DNA of 64,000 nt, taken from NCBI GenBank assembly GCA_963808965.1, contig CAWEHU010000030.1, positions 1 to 64,000 on the forward strand, written 5' to 3'. A program made the position numbers and the translations under genes. Shown in pieces: positions 1-8,776 of this stretch. The stretch is from CAWEHU01 sp963808965. Its GTDB lineage: Bacteria > Pseudomonadota > Alphaproteobacteria > Acetobacterales > Acetobacteraceae. Below the pieces are notes generated by a model. The model saw only the letters and a program-made list of their open reading frames with translations, was not told where the DNA came from and searched no databases. Position 1 is the first letter of the stretch, and the number at the start of each line of letters is the position of its first letter.

Positions 1-2
1 CC

Positions 3-194
3 GAGATGGCCATCAAGAACGCCCGTGACGTCTATACGCGGCGGAATGAGGGCGTGAGCATCTGGGCCGTCAAGTCGATCGACATCGCGGCGAGCTCGCC
101 TGGCGACAAAGGGCCTATGTTCGAACCGGCGAACAGCAAGGTCTATCGCCATCCGACCTTCTTCAAAATTCCCGAGAGCCTGGGGCATATGTGA
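3..194 (+). CDS. paaB: 1,2-phenylacetyl-CoA epoxidase subunit PaaB (3' part, cut by window edge)
   Basis: These are the C-terminal ~63 residues of PaaB, a small structural subunit of the PaaABCE oxygenase that epoxidises the ring of phenylacetyl-CoA. The motifs ARDVYTRRNEGVSIW and YRHPTFFKIPE are characteristic. PaaB is usually about 95 residues, so the true start lies before base 1 and the ATG at 6 is internal. The stop overlaps the start region of paaC, which indicates translational coupling in a paa operon. paaA is expected just upstream, outside the window. Confidence 0.9.
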   Translation, partial: EMAIKNARDVYTRRNEGVSIWAVKSIDIAASSPGDKGPMFEPANSKVYRHPTFFKIPESLGHM

Positions 195-952
195 TGCCGG
201 AGCCCAATCCCCTGTTCGAGTACGTGCTACGGCTCGGCGACAACTGCCTGATCCTCGGTCATCGGGTCTCGGAGTGGTGCGGCCACGGGCCGATATTGGA
301 GGAGGATCTGGCGCTCGCGAACGTGGCGCTCGACCTGATCGGGCAGGCGAAGCTCTGGCTGAGTCTGGCCGGCGAGATCGAGGGCGCGGGCCGTGACGCC
401 GACAAGCTCGCCTATCTGCGCGACGCCCGTGAATTCCGCAATTTGCTGCTTCTCGAACAAAAGAACGGCGATTTCGGATTCACCATGGCGCGGCAGTTTC
501 TGTTCGACGCCTGGCACTATCTTCTCTTGCGCGAGCTGCACCGGTCGACGGACACCCGCATCGCGGAGATCGCGGACAAGGCGGTCAAGGAGGTCGCCTA
601 CCACCTGGAGCGCAGCGGCGACTGGGTCGTGCGGCTCGGCGACGGCACCGAGGAGAGCCATCGCCGCATGCAGAAAGCCGTCAACATTCTCTGGCCGTAT
701 ACTGGCGAACTGTTCGAGATGGACGAGGTGGACACCGCGTTGCTCCGGACAGGAGTCGGCGCCGACCTCGCCCTCTTGCGCCAGCCTTGGCTTGAGCATG
801 TGGGCTCGATCTTCGAGGAGGCGACATTGGAGCAGCCCGCATCGGGCTGGGCGCAGCGCGGCGGCAAGCGCGGCCTCCATAGCGAGCATCTCGGCTACCT
901 GCTCGCGGAGATGCAGTTCCTGCAACGCGCCTATCCGGGGGCTGCGTGGTGA
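191..952 (+). CDS. paaC: 1,2-phenylacetyl-CoA epoxidase subunit PaaC
   Basis: A 253-residue ferritin-like protein of the PaaA/PaaC family (phenylacetic acid catabolic family). PaaC is the non-catalytic partner of PaaA in the epoxidase complex. Recognisable PaaC segments are the N-terminal YVLRLGDNCLILGHR, the helix ending DLIGQAKLWL and the central YLLLRELHRSTD. Length is typical. It starts at GTG 191 (overlapping the paaB stop) or ATG 194; the overlap supports either. paaD follows after about 20 bases on the same strand. Confidence 0.93.
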   Translation: MMPEPNPLFEYVLRLGDNCLILGHRVSEWCGHGPILEEDLALANVALDLIGQAKLWLSLAGEIEGAGRDADKLAYLRDAREFRNLLLLEQKNGDFGFTMARQFLFDAWHYLLLRELHRSTDTRIAEIADKAVKEVAYHLERSGDWVVRLGDGTEESHRRMQKAVNILWPYTGELFEMDEVDTALLRTGVGADLALLRQPWLEHVGSIFEEATLEQPASGWAQRGGKRGLHSEHLGYLLAEMQFLQRAYPGAAW

Positions 953-973
953 GCGGAGGCGGAGCAGCCGGAG

Positions 974-1501
974 GTGATGCAAGCGACGCTGACACGACCA
1001 ACGGTCGAAGAGGTCTGGGACTGGCTTCGCGAAGTTCCCGATCCCGAAATCCCGGTGATCTCAGTCGTCGATCTCGGCATCGTGCGTGATGTGTGCTGGC
1101 AAGAGCGGGACGGGCGCGAGGAGCTGGTCGTGACGATCACGCCCACCTATTCCGGCTGTCCCGCTACCAGCGTCATCGCGCTCGCGATCGAGAGCGCACT
1201 GCGCGCCAAGGGCGTCGAGGATTTCCGGCTCGAGCGGCGCATCTCGCCGCCGTGGACGACGGACTGGATCTCGGCGGAGGGGCGACAGCGGCTCAAGGAG
1301 TATGGCGTCGCCCCGCCGCCCGAGAAGGCCGGAATGGTGTCGCCGCTGAGCCGCCTCGGACGCAGGACCGCGACGGTCGAATGCCCTCGCTGCGGTTCAG
1401 TGAACACGGCGCGGGTCAGCGAGTTCGGCTCGACGCCGTGCAAGGCCCAATACCGGTGCCAGGACTGCTTGGAGCCGTTCGACTATTTCAAGTGCATTTA
1501 G
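974..1501 (+). CDS. paaD: Phenylacetyl-CoA epoxidase maturation protein PaaD (PaaJ)
   Basis: A 175-residue protein with an N-terminal MIP18/DUF59 domain (VPDPEIPVISVVDLGIVRDV, then a PTYSGCPA motif carrying the conserved Cys) and a C-terminal zinc-ribbon-like part with CPRCGS near residue 137 and CQDC near 163. The family helps Fe-S or metal centre assembly for the Paa oxygenase system and is not part of the catalytic core. The start is GTG 974 or ATG 977; a GGAGG lies about 15 bases upstream. It is followed by about 200 non-coding bases carrying an inverted repeat pair. Confidence 0.92.
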   Translation: MMQATLTRPTVEEVWDWLREVPDPEIPVISVVDLGIVRDVCWQERDGREELVVTITPTYSGCPATSVIALAIESALRAKGVEDFRLERRISPPWTTDWISAEGRQRLKEYGVAPPPEKAGMVSPLSRLGRRTATVECPRCGSVNTARVSEFGSTPCKAQYRCQDCLEPFDYFKCI

Positions 1502-1547
1502 CGGAGACAACTGACCGAACCGGCGAACTATCCAACTTTTCCGTTAA

Positions 1548-1651
1548 TTCCCGCGAGAGCGGGAACCCAGGCCTTCCAGGGCAGGAGGCGCATCGTGGCT
1601 AAGATCGACGGTCGTTTGACTTTGGTGAGCCTGGATCCGCTTTCGCGGGGA
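1548..1651. repeat. Inverted pair of REP-like palindromes between paaD and paaE
   Basis: The left unit is a perfect 7-bp stem (TTCCCGC/GCGGGAA) closed by a GAGA tetraloop at 1548-1565, followed by ACCCAGG. The right unit at about 1631-1651 is the same design in inverted orientation (CTGGATCCGC TTTC GCGGGGA). Two head-to-head palindromes separated by ~65 bases is the architecture of a REPIN, a mobilised REP doublet common in proteobacteria. It could also form mRNA hairpins that protect or attenuate the paa transcript. No tyrosine transposase (RAYT) gene lies in the window. Confidence 0.55.
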
Positions 1652-1701
1652 CCGTCGAGGAAGCTGGTTCCATTCAGAACAAATGGCTAGCGGAAAGCAT
1701 C

Positions 1702-2775
1702 ATGGCGGCGTTTCATCCTCTCACGGTGACCGACGTGCGTCGCGAGACCCGGGACTCCGTCGTGCTGTCGCTCGCCGTTCCCGAGGAGCACAACGAGACA
1801 TTCCGCTTCACCCAAGGGCAGTATCTCACCTTTCGCGCTTCGATCGACGGCGAGGAGGTGCGCCGCTCTTATTCGATCTGCGCCGGCGCGCACGAGCCGG
1901 TGCTCCGCGTCGGGATCAAGAAGGTCGCGGACGGACTGTTCTCGACCTGGGCCAACGAGTCGTTGCGGGCCGGGCAGCAGCTTGAAGCCATGCCGCCGAT
2001 GGGCAACTTCTTCGCGCCGCTCGACCCGGCGAACCGCAAGCACTACGCCGGTTTCGCATCGGGAAGCGGCATCACCCCGCTGCTCAGCATCATGAAAACG
2101 ACCCTGGTGACCGAGCCGCATAGCAGTTTCTCGCTTTTCTACGGCAATCGGGCCTCCAGCACGATCATGTTCCGCGAGGAGCTGGAGGAACTCAAGAACG
2201 AGCATCTTCAGCGCGTGAGCCTGACCCATATTCTCAGCCGCGAGCATCAGGACGTGGATTTGTTCAACGGCCGCATCGGCAAGGAGAAGTGCCGGCAGCT
2301 CTTCCAGCACTGGCTCGATGTCAGGACCGTGGACACGGCGTTCATCTGCGGGCCGCAAGACATGATGTTGCAGGTCTCCGAAGCTCTGCAGGAACACGGC
2401 CTCGACAAGCGCCAGATCAAGTTCGAGTTGTTCGCCACCGCCGATGCCGGGCGGCGCAAGCGCCCTCCGCGCACCGAGTCAGCGGCCCGCGCCGATCTGT
2501 GCCAGGCGACCGTGGTGATCGATGGTCGGGCGCGAAGCTTCGAATTCGAGAAGAACACGATCACCATTCTCGACGCGGCCGCGCGGGAGGGCATGGAATT
2601 GCCTTACGCGTGCAAGGCCGGGGTCTGCTCGACGTGCCGGGCCATGCTGGTCGAGGGACAGGCCGACATGGACGCCAACTACGCGCTGGAGGACTACGAG
2701 ACCGCCCGCGGTTACATCCTGACCTGCCAGGCTTACCCGGTCAGCGACAAGATCGTGGTCGATTTCGACAAGTAA
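1702..2775 (+). CDS. paaE: Phenylacetyl-CoA epoxidase reductase PaaE (PaaK)
   Basis: A 357-residue reductase that passes electrons from NAD(P)H to the diiron oxygenase. It has an N-terminal FAD-binding barrel (RRSYSIC near residues 54-60), a nucleotide-binding domain (GSGITPLLS near 114-122) and a C-terminal plant-type 2Fe-2S ferredoxin domain with the CxxxxCxxC pattern in ACKAGVCSTC plus a later Cys in ILTCQAY. Length and domain order match PaaE. Start ATG 1702 aligns with the family N-terminus. It lies in the paa operon but is separated from paaD by the repeat-bearing gap. Confidence 0.94.
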   Translation: MAAFHPLTVTDVRRETRDSVVLSLAVPEEHNETFRFTQGQYLTFRASIDGEEVRRSYSICAGAHEPVLRVGIKKVADGLFSTWANESLRAGQQLEAMPPMGNFFAPLDPANRKHYAGFASGSGITPLLSIMKTTLVTEPHSSFSLFYGNRASSTIMFREELEELKNEHLQRVSLTHILSREHQDVDLFNGRIGKEKCRQLFQHWLDVRTVDTAFICGPQDMMLQVSEALQEHGLDKRQIKFELFATADAGRRKRPPRTESAARADLCQATVVIDGRARSFEFEKNTITILDAAAREGMELPYACKAGVCSTCRAMLVEGQADMDANYALEDYETARGYILTCQAYPVSDKIVVDFDK

Positions 2776-2793
2776 GCGGGAGAGGCCTTCGAG

Positions 2794-3573
2794 ATGATCA
2801 GTGACGACGACCTCACGTATCTGGCGGGTGGCGGCAAGCTGAGCGCGCCGGACAACGCGACCCCGCGCTACCGCGGCGAGGTGATGCGGCTCATGGCCGT
2901 GCTCATCGATTCCCTGATGGCGGGTGCCGCCGGATTTGCCGATTGCATCAATCTCGCGCCCGGTCTCAAGGAGCGAATCACGGCCGCCCGGATCGTGCTT
3001 GAGAAATTCGGGCACGCAGAAAAGATCCTGGGCCTGATGGACCAGTTCGGCGCCAACACGGCACAGTATGTGAGCGCGCATCCCTGGGCGGCCCGACGCG
3101 ACCGGAGTGTCTACCTGGGAACTCGTCGGATCGAAGGCGACATGCGGCTTAACGTGTTCCATTATCCGATCTATGGCTGGGTCGACGCCGTAGTCCTGAA
3201 CCTCCTGATGGGGCGGGCGACGGTGATCCAGCTAGGCGAGCTCACCCGTTGCTCCTACGGACCGCTGGCCGACACGATCACGGAAATCCTGCCTAGTGAG
3301 ACGCGTCACGCCGAGCTGGGCGAGGAGGGCCTGCGCATCGCGCTATCCCGCCGTCGTGACAAGACCGACGCGCAGGCTTCCGTCAATTACTGGTATCCGC
3401 GGGTTGCGGATACGTTCGGCCGGGCCGAATCCGCACATTTGGAGACGTACCGCAAATACGGGTTGCGCAATCGCTCCAACCAGGATCTGCTCGAACAGTG
3501 GCGGACCGACATCGATCCGAGGCTCGAGGCGCTCGGACTGCGTGTGCCGGAGAGCCTTTCCGTCGAAGAGTAA
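2794..3573 (+). CDS. PaaA-like ferritin-fold paralogue (phenylacetic acid catabolic family)
   Basis: A 259-residue protein that lines up with PaaA, the catalytic diiron subunit, rather than PaaC: EKFGHAEK corresponds to the E..GH helix, VFHYPIYGWVDAV to the FNYP..SW segment, RCSYGP to RTSYGP, and SETRHAE to the second E..H pair. The first helix glutamate used as an iron ligand in PaaA has no obvious equivalent (the helix reads LIDSLMAGAAGF). It may therefore be a degenerate or specialised diiron protein. It sits 18 bases after paaE and 38 bases before paaZ, so it belongs to the catabolic operon. The family is secure; the exact role is unknown. Confidence 0.75.
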   Translation: MISDDDLTYLAGGGKLSAPDNATPRYRGEVMRLMAVLIDSLMAGAAGFADCINLAPGLKERITAARIVLEKFGHAEKILGLMDQFGANTAQYVSAHPWAARRDRSVYLGTRRIEGDMRLNVFHYPIYGWVDAVVLNLLMGRATVIQLGELTRCSYGPLADTITEILPSETRHAELGEEGLRIALSRRRDKTDAQASVNYWYPRVADTFGRAESAHLETYRKYGLRNRSNQDLLEQWRTDIDPRLEALGLRVPESLSVEE

Positions 3574-3611
3574 CCCCGCGTTTCGCGACCGCTGACCGTA
3601 TTGGAGGTCTC

Positions 3612-5645
3612 ATGCGCCTCAAGAGCTATGCTGAAGGCCAATGGGTCGAAGGAACTGGCCGGGCAGCCATTCTGGCCAACGCGATCAGCGGCGAGCCCGT
3701 CGCCGAGATCGACAGCACGGGCGTCGATTTCGCCGGCATGTTGGATTATGCGCGCCGTGTTGGCGGCCCCGCTTTGCGCAAGCTCACGTTCCATCAGCGG
3801 GCGCTCAGGCTCAAGGCGCTTGCCACCTAGCTGATGGAGCGCAAGGAGGAGTTCTACGAGCTCTCAAAAGCAACCGGCGCTACTCGCACCGATTCCTGGA
3901 TCGATGTAGAGGGCGGCATCGGCACGCTTTTCGCCTATGCGAGCAAAGGCAGGCGCGAGCTGCCCAACAGCACATTTTATCTCGATGGTCCGCCCGAGAT
4001 ACTGTCCCGGGGCGGCAGCTTCGTGGGCCAGCACATCTGCGTGCCGCTGGAGGGCGCCGCGGTTCATATCAATGCCTTCAACTTTCCGGGCTGGGGCATG
4101 TTCGAGAAGATCGCCCCGACTCTGCTCGCCGGGATGCCGGCCATCATCAAGCCGGCGAGCCAAACAGCGTACGTCACCGAGCTGATGTTCCGCCGGATGA
4201 TCGAGTCCGGCGTGTTTCCCGAGGGTTCGCTGCAACTGATCTGCGGGAGCACCGGCGACCTCTTCGAGTACCTGACGGGGCAGGATGTCGTTACCTTTAC
4301 CGGCTCGGCGGTCACCGGCCGGCGGCTGAAGCAGCATCCGAGCATCATCAACAACGCGGTCCGTTTCACGATGGAGGCGGACTCGCTCAACTTCTCGCTC
4401 CTCGGCCCTGATGCGGCGCCGGGCAGCCCGGAGTTCGACCTCTTCGTCAAGGAGGTCGCGCGCGAGATGACGGTGAAGGCCGGGCAGAAATGCACCGCGA
4501 TCCGTCGCGCCTTGGTGCCGCGCGACCGGGTGGGGGCGGTGAGTGACGCACTCCGCGATCGGCTCGCTAAGACCGTCGTGGGCGACCCGTCGAACGAGAA
4601 GGTCCGCATGGGGGCTCTCGCCAGCCTGGCGCAGCGCGAGGAGGTCCGGGCGCGCGTGCGGGATCTCGCTGCCGTGGGTGAAATCGTTGCTGGCAGCCTC
4701 GATAAGGTCGATGTTGTGGGGGCCGATCCCGAAAAGGGCGCGTTTCTGAACCCGATCCTGCTCTACTGTGACCAGCCGACGCGCCATGCCGAGGTGCACG
4801 AGATCGAAGCGTTCGGTCCGGTCAGCACCTTAATGCCATACGACACGACGGAGGAGGCCATCGAGCTCGCCAAGCGCGGCGAAGGCAGCCTGGTTGGTTC
4901 GATCTTCACCTATGACGACGGCTTCGCCCGCGAGATGGTGATGGGCACGGCCGCCTATCACGGGCGGCTGCTGCTCGCCAATCGCGACTGCGCCAAGGAG
5001 TCGACGGGTCACGGCTCGCCGTTGCCGGCCCTCGTCCATGGCGGTCCCGGCCGCGCCGGCGGGGGCGAGGAGATGGGCGGCGTACACGGCGTTTTGCACT
5101 TCATGCAGCGCACGGCCTTGCAGGGTTCGCCGACGACGCTGACCGATGTTGCCGACCGCTGGATACCGGGCGCGGCACGGCACGTCACCGAAATCCACCC
5201 GTTCCGCAAGCATCTCGAGGAGCTCGAACTCGGCGATGCCGTGCTTACCGGCAAGCGCACGGTGACGCTCGAGGATATCGAGCACTTCGCCAAGTTCACG
5301 GGCGACATCTTCTACGCCCACATGGACGAAGCAGCGGCCAAAGCGAACCCGTTCTTCGATGGTCGCGTCGCGCACGGCTATCTCATCGTTTCGATCGCCG
5401 CCGGCCTGTTCGTCGAACCTAGTCCAGGCCCGGTGCTCGCCAATTACGGCGTCGACAACCTACGCTTCATGACCCCGGTCTATCCTGGCGATACTCTGCA
5501 GGTGGCGCTGACATGCAAGCAGAAGACCGCGCGCGAAACCGAGAACTACGGCGAGGTGCGCTGGGATTGCACCGTCACCAACCAGGACGGCCGGGTCGTA
5601 GCGCAGTATGACGTGCTGACGATGGTTGCGAAGAAGCCCTCTTGA
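3612..5645 (+). CDS. paaZ: Bifunctional oxepin-CoA hydrolase / semialdehyde dehydrogenase PaaZ, interrupted by in-frame TAG
   Basis: PaaZ opens the oxepin-CoA ring (C-terminal MaoC-like hydratase) and oxidises the resulting semialdehyde (N-terminal aldehyde dehydrogenase). Start ATG 3612 has GGAGG just upstream. The reading frame is intact for 677 residues except for an amber codon at 3828-3830 (ACC TAG CTG), where homologues simply read through. Downstream are KAGQKCTAIRR with the dehydrogenase Cys and GDIFYAHMDEAA..NPFF with the hydratase Asp/His. An ATG lies 3 bases after the TAG (3834), so re-initiation could yield a 603-residue fragment lacking the first ~74 residues. The TAG may be a point mutation or a base-call error. 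Confidence 0.88.
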
Positions 5646-5673
5646 ATTAGACCAGCGCGGAGGAGGTGGCTTG

Positions 5674-6288
5674 ATGGCAAATGTCTACGCCATCGACGGG
5701 ATTGTGCCGGTCGTGGACCCGAGCGCCTTCGTCCATCCGACGGCGGTGCTGATCGGCGATGTGATCGTCGGCCCGCGCTGCTATGTCGGCCCGCTGGCGT
5801 CACTGCGCGGCGATTTCGGCCGACTGATGCTTGGCGAGGGCGCCAACATCCAGGACACTTGCGTGATGCACGGCTTTCCTAACTCCGACACGGTGGTCGA
5901 GGAGAATGGTCATGTCGGCCACGGCGCGGTGCTCCACGGCTGCCGCATCGGGCGCAACGTGCTTGTCGGCATGAACGCGGTCGTTATGGACGGGGCGGAG
6001 ATCGGCGAGAACAGCATCGTCGCAGCAGTGGCTTTCGTGAAAGCCAAAACGACCATCCCGCCCAGAAGCCTGGCGGCGGGAATTCCCGCGCAAGTCGTCC
6101 GTGCGCTGACCGACGACGAGATAGCTTGGAAATCGCAAGGTACGGCCACGTATCAGGAGCTTGCCGTACGCAGCCTCAAGACGTTGAAGGCGGTCGAGCC
6201 GCTTACGGCAGTCGAACCAGCCCGGCGGCGGATCGACGCCGCACAATTCGAGCCTCTCTACGAGGCGCGGCGCAAGTTTGGCGATTGA
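5674..6288 (+). CDS. paaY: Hexapeptide-repeat protein PaaY (gamma-carbonic-anhydrase fold)
   Basis: A 204-residue left-handed beta-helix protein with tandem hexapeptide repeats (for example NIQDTCVMHG, HVGHGAVLHGC, IGRNVLVGMNAVV) and spaced histidines of the gamma-carbonic-anhydrase type. PaaY proteins act as thioesterases that hydrolyse dead-end CoA esters formed during phenylacetate degradation. Start ATG 5674 follows GGAGGAGG at 5660-5667. It directly follows paaZ in the same orientation, as in many paa clusters. Confidence 0.88.
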   Translation: MANVYAIDGIVPVVDPSAFVHPTAVLIGDVIVGPRCYVGPLASLRGDFGRLMLGEGANIQDTCVMHGFPNSDTVVEENGHVGHGAVLHGCRIGRNVLVGMNAVVMDGAEIGENSIVAAVAFVKAKTTIPPRSLAAGIPAQVVRALTDDEIAWKSQGTATYQELAVRSLKTLKAVEPLTAVEPARRRIDAAQFEPLYEARRKFGD

Positions 6289-6321
6289 TGACGTGCTTGG
6301 CATTCATCGAAGGAGAGTCGG

Positions 6322-6522
6322 ATGAGCGGCAATCGCGATAGCCAGTCGGTTGCTGGTGGTGCAAACGAGCGCAGAAACCCGGGGGATGAAGCATCGCCGG
6401 GGGCGCCCCAGACGGCCGAGAACATTTGCCGCACATGCCACGGCACCGGTCGCCTGGACGATAAGCCCTGTCCAGACTGTGGCGGCAGCGGCAAGATCAT
6501 CGAAACGGTGGGTGATGCCTGA
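6322..6522 (+). CDS. Small DnaJ-type zinc-finger protein
   Basis: A 66-residue protein whose C-terminal half carries two CxxCxGxG-type motifs (CRTCHGTG and CPDCGGSG), enough to coordinate one zinc ion as in half of a DnaJ cysteine-rich domain. The N-terminal half is polar and probably disordered. AAGGAG stands 8 bases before ATG 6322. Similar short proteins occur near catabolic and redox genes, possibly as chaperone adaptors. The role is inferred only from the motif. Confidence 0.7.
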   Translation: MSGNRDSQSVAGGANERRNPGDEASPGAPQTAENICRTCHGTGRLDDKPCPDCGGSGKIIETVGDA

Positions 6523-6534
6523 GGGACGGCTGGG

Positions 6535-6822
6535 ATGAAGGAGCGGGCGGGCTTTGTCTTTCGCCAGAAAGACGGTCAGCTCATGGAGGATATCATGCGT
6601 GCAGCGGTCGTTGCGTTCGCGCCAAATGGGATCGGTGCTCCGCCACAAATCCAAGTCCGGCTTCCGTTTCGAGCACAGCCGGCGCTTCCCGTGCCGCCGA
6701 GTCCTCCGGGCATGCCGCCGGTCCCACCTGCGCCAGGTCCCGAGATCCCGCCGCCTCGGCGTGACCCGAGTAGGCCGAAACCCTCGCCCCAGCCGGACCC
6801 GCCGCTCGAAACGGACGAGTGA
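6535..6822 (+). CDS. Hypothetical proline-rich small protein
   Basis: A 95-residue open frame whose C-terminal half is very rich in proline (PPSPPGMPPVPPAPGPEIPPP) and ends in an acidic tail. No family recognised. It could start at ATG 6535 or the later in-frame ATG 6595. It lies between the zinc-finger gene and a carbonic anhydrase on the same strand. Support is limited to the open frame and context; a minus-strand frame covers the same bases, so this is tentative. Confidence 0.35.
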   Translation: MKERAGFVFRQKDGQLMEDIMRAAVVAFAPNGIGAPPQIQVRLPFRAQPALPVPPSPPGMPPVPPAPGPEIPPPRRDPSRPKPSPQPDPPLETDE

Positions 6823-6828
6823 GTGCGG

Positions 6829-6845
6829 CCCCTCATCATAAGGGG
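6829..6845 (+). promoter_or_regulatory. Small hairpin overlapping the ribosome-binding site of the carbonic anhydrase
   Basis: CCCCT (6829-6833) pairs with AGGGG (6841-6845) around a 7-base loop. The 3' arm is the purine-rich AAGGGG that would serve as the ribosome-binding site for the start at 6852/6854. A 5-bp stem is weak, so any regulatory effect is speculative. Confidence 0.25.
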
Positions 6846-6851
6846 TAAGTG

Positions 6852-7498
6852 ATGTGCAGTCTCGACGACCTTTCGCCAATAACCGCGCCTGGGCGGCTCA
6901 ACGCGTCGCTGAGGACCCGACCTTCTTCACGCGGCTGGCCGGGCAGCAGGCTCCGCGCTATCTGTGGATAGGCTGCTCGGACAGCCGTGTGCCGGCAAAC
7001 GAAATCATCGGACTGCAGCCGGGCGAGGTGTTCGTACACCGTAACGTTGCCAATCTGGTCGTGCACTCGGACCTGAATTGCCTCTCTGTGCTGCAATACG
7101 CCGTCGAGGCGCTGAAGATCGAGCACATCATGGTTGTCGGGCACTACGGCTGCGGCGGCGTTCAGGCCGTGACCGAGAAGCGCTCGACCGGCCTGGCCGA
7201 TAATTGGCTACGTCATATCGAGGACATCGCACAAAAACACGCAGGCCGGCTTGACCCGTTGACCAACGACGAAGAACGCGGCGCACGGCTCGCCGAGTTG
7301 AACGTGATCGAACAGGTGGCCAACGTGTGCCGCACCACAATTCTGCGGCGTGCTTGGTATCGGGGCCAGCGCATCGAGGTGCACGGCCTCATCTACGGTC
7401 TGCGCGATGGTCTGCTACGTCAGCTGGGCCTGAGCGTCAAGAATGGCCAGTCATGGCGGGAGTGCTACGAGGCTTCGTTGCAGAAGCTGGCGCGCTAA
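6852..7498 (+). CDS. Beta-class carbonic anhydrase, probable N-terminal frameshift
   Basis: Interconverts CO2 and bicarbonate. The zinc site is clear: CSDSRVP (Cys and Asp of the Cys-Asp/Arg dyad) and VVGHYGCGG (His and Cys). The body reads in the frame of GTG 6854 (214 residues). However, the frame starting at ATG 6852 reads MCSLDDL, and beta-CAs commonly begin M..L..LF.NNR.WA. One missing T in CCTTTCGCC near 6872 would join the two frames into that consensus, with AAGGGG well spaced from ATG 6852. Either a GTG start or a -1 indel is possible. Its place in a catabolic cluster may reflect CO2 supply or pH balance. Confidence 0.88.
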
Positions 7499-7564
7499 CG
7501 GGCAATTCTAAGCAGGCCGCGTCGGTGGACGGCACGAGTGCCCATGCCGAGAATGGAGTGAGTG

Positions 7565-8715
7565 ATGGAATTCAGTCTCACTTCCGAGCAGCAGGAGCTT
7601 GTGGACGCGGCCAGCCGGTTCGCGAAGGATCGCTTGGCCCCAAGCTACCGGGCACGCGAGGCGGCGCTTTGCATCGAGCGGGGGTTGGTCCGCGAAATGG
7701 GGGAGTTGGGATTTCTCGGGCCGGAACTCCCCAAATCTTTCGGCGGCTTGGGCGTCGATTGCGTAACCAGCGGATTGCTGCTGGAGCAAATCGCGTACGG
7801 CGACTTCAACGTGGCTTACGTCAATCTTCTTGTATCGCTCTGCGGGCAGATCGTCGCTCGCTATGCTCAGCCAAGCGTGGGGGAGCAATGGCTCAAGGCG
7901 GTCATCGCCGGAGAGAAACTGATCGCGATCGCGCTCACCGAGCCGAGCGCCGGATCCGATGCCGCCCGGCTCAAACTCCGGGCAGCGCGTGAGGGCAACG
8001 ACTTCATCCTGAGCGGCGAAAAAGCCTCGATTTCGCTCGCCACCCAGGCGGACGTCGCCGTGGTATTTGCCCGGACCGGCGAGCAGGCTGATGGCGCCCG
8101 GGGGATCAGCGCGTTTCTTGTGCCGATGGATTCTCCCGGGCGTCTCGCGCACGGCATACGAAGACTTGGGAACTCGCCCAGTTGGCCGCGGCTCGATCTT
8201 CTTCGATGCTGTCCGAGTGTCCCGTGACCTGATGCTGGGTGAAGAAGGGCAGGGGTTCATTCAGGTCATGCAGGGGTTCGACTACAGCCGCGCCCTGATC
8301 GGTCTGCAGTGTCTGGCCGTGGCGCGCGCGTCTCTGGACGAGACCTGGGTCTATGTCCAGCAGCGGGAAGCGTTCGGCAAGCAAATCGCCGAGTTCCAGG
8401 GCGTGAGCTTCCCTCTTGCCGAGGCCGAAACGCAATACCAAGCCGCTCGTTGGCTGTGCCTCCGAACGCTTTGGCTGAAGGACCAAGGACTTCCCGCATA
8501 CCGCCGAGGCGGCGATGTGCAAATGGTGGGGTCCGAAACTGTCCTGCGAAATCATCCAGCAATGCCTGCTGTCGCACGGGCATGGCGGGTACGGCAGCGA
8601 CTATCCGTTCGCCCAGCGCTACCGCGACGTGTTCGGCCTGCAGATCGGCGATGGCACGGCGCAGATCATGAAGCTGATCATTGCCCGCCAGATGACCGCC
8701 GGCCGCGAGGGATAG
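7565..8715 (+). CDS. Acyl-CoA dehydrogenase, probable cyclohexanecarboxyl-CoA dehydrogenase (two +1 frameshifts)
   Basis: A flavin-dependent acyl-CoA dehydrogenase read in three successive frames. Residues 1 to ~190 (FSLTSEQQEL, then ALTEPSAGSDAA) are in the first frame. A shift near 8130-8140 (CCCGGGCG) leads to GRGSIFFDAVRVSRDLMLGE. A second shift near 8489 (TTCCCGC) leads to HTAEAAMCKWWG and HGHGGYGSDYP, ending at 8715. Removing two bases gives 383 codons, the normal length. It is 62 bases from the BadH homologue, which suggests the AliB/BadJ role of oxidising cyclohexanecarboxyl-CoA to the 1-ene. Substrate is inferred from neighbours. Confidence 0.8.
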
Positions 8716-8776
8716 CGAGGCGCAACATCCCGCGCGACAGCAGACCGACCTTTGTGCGTGTGTAGGAGAAGGCGAG

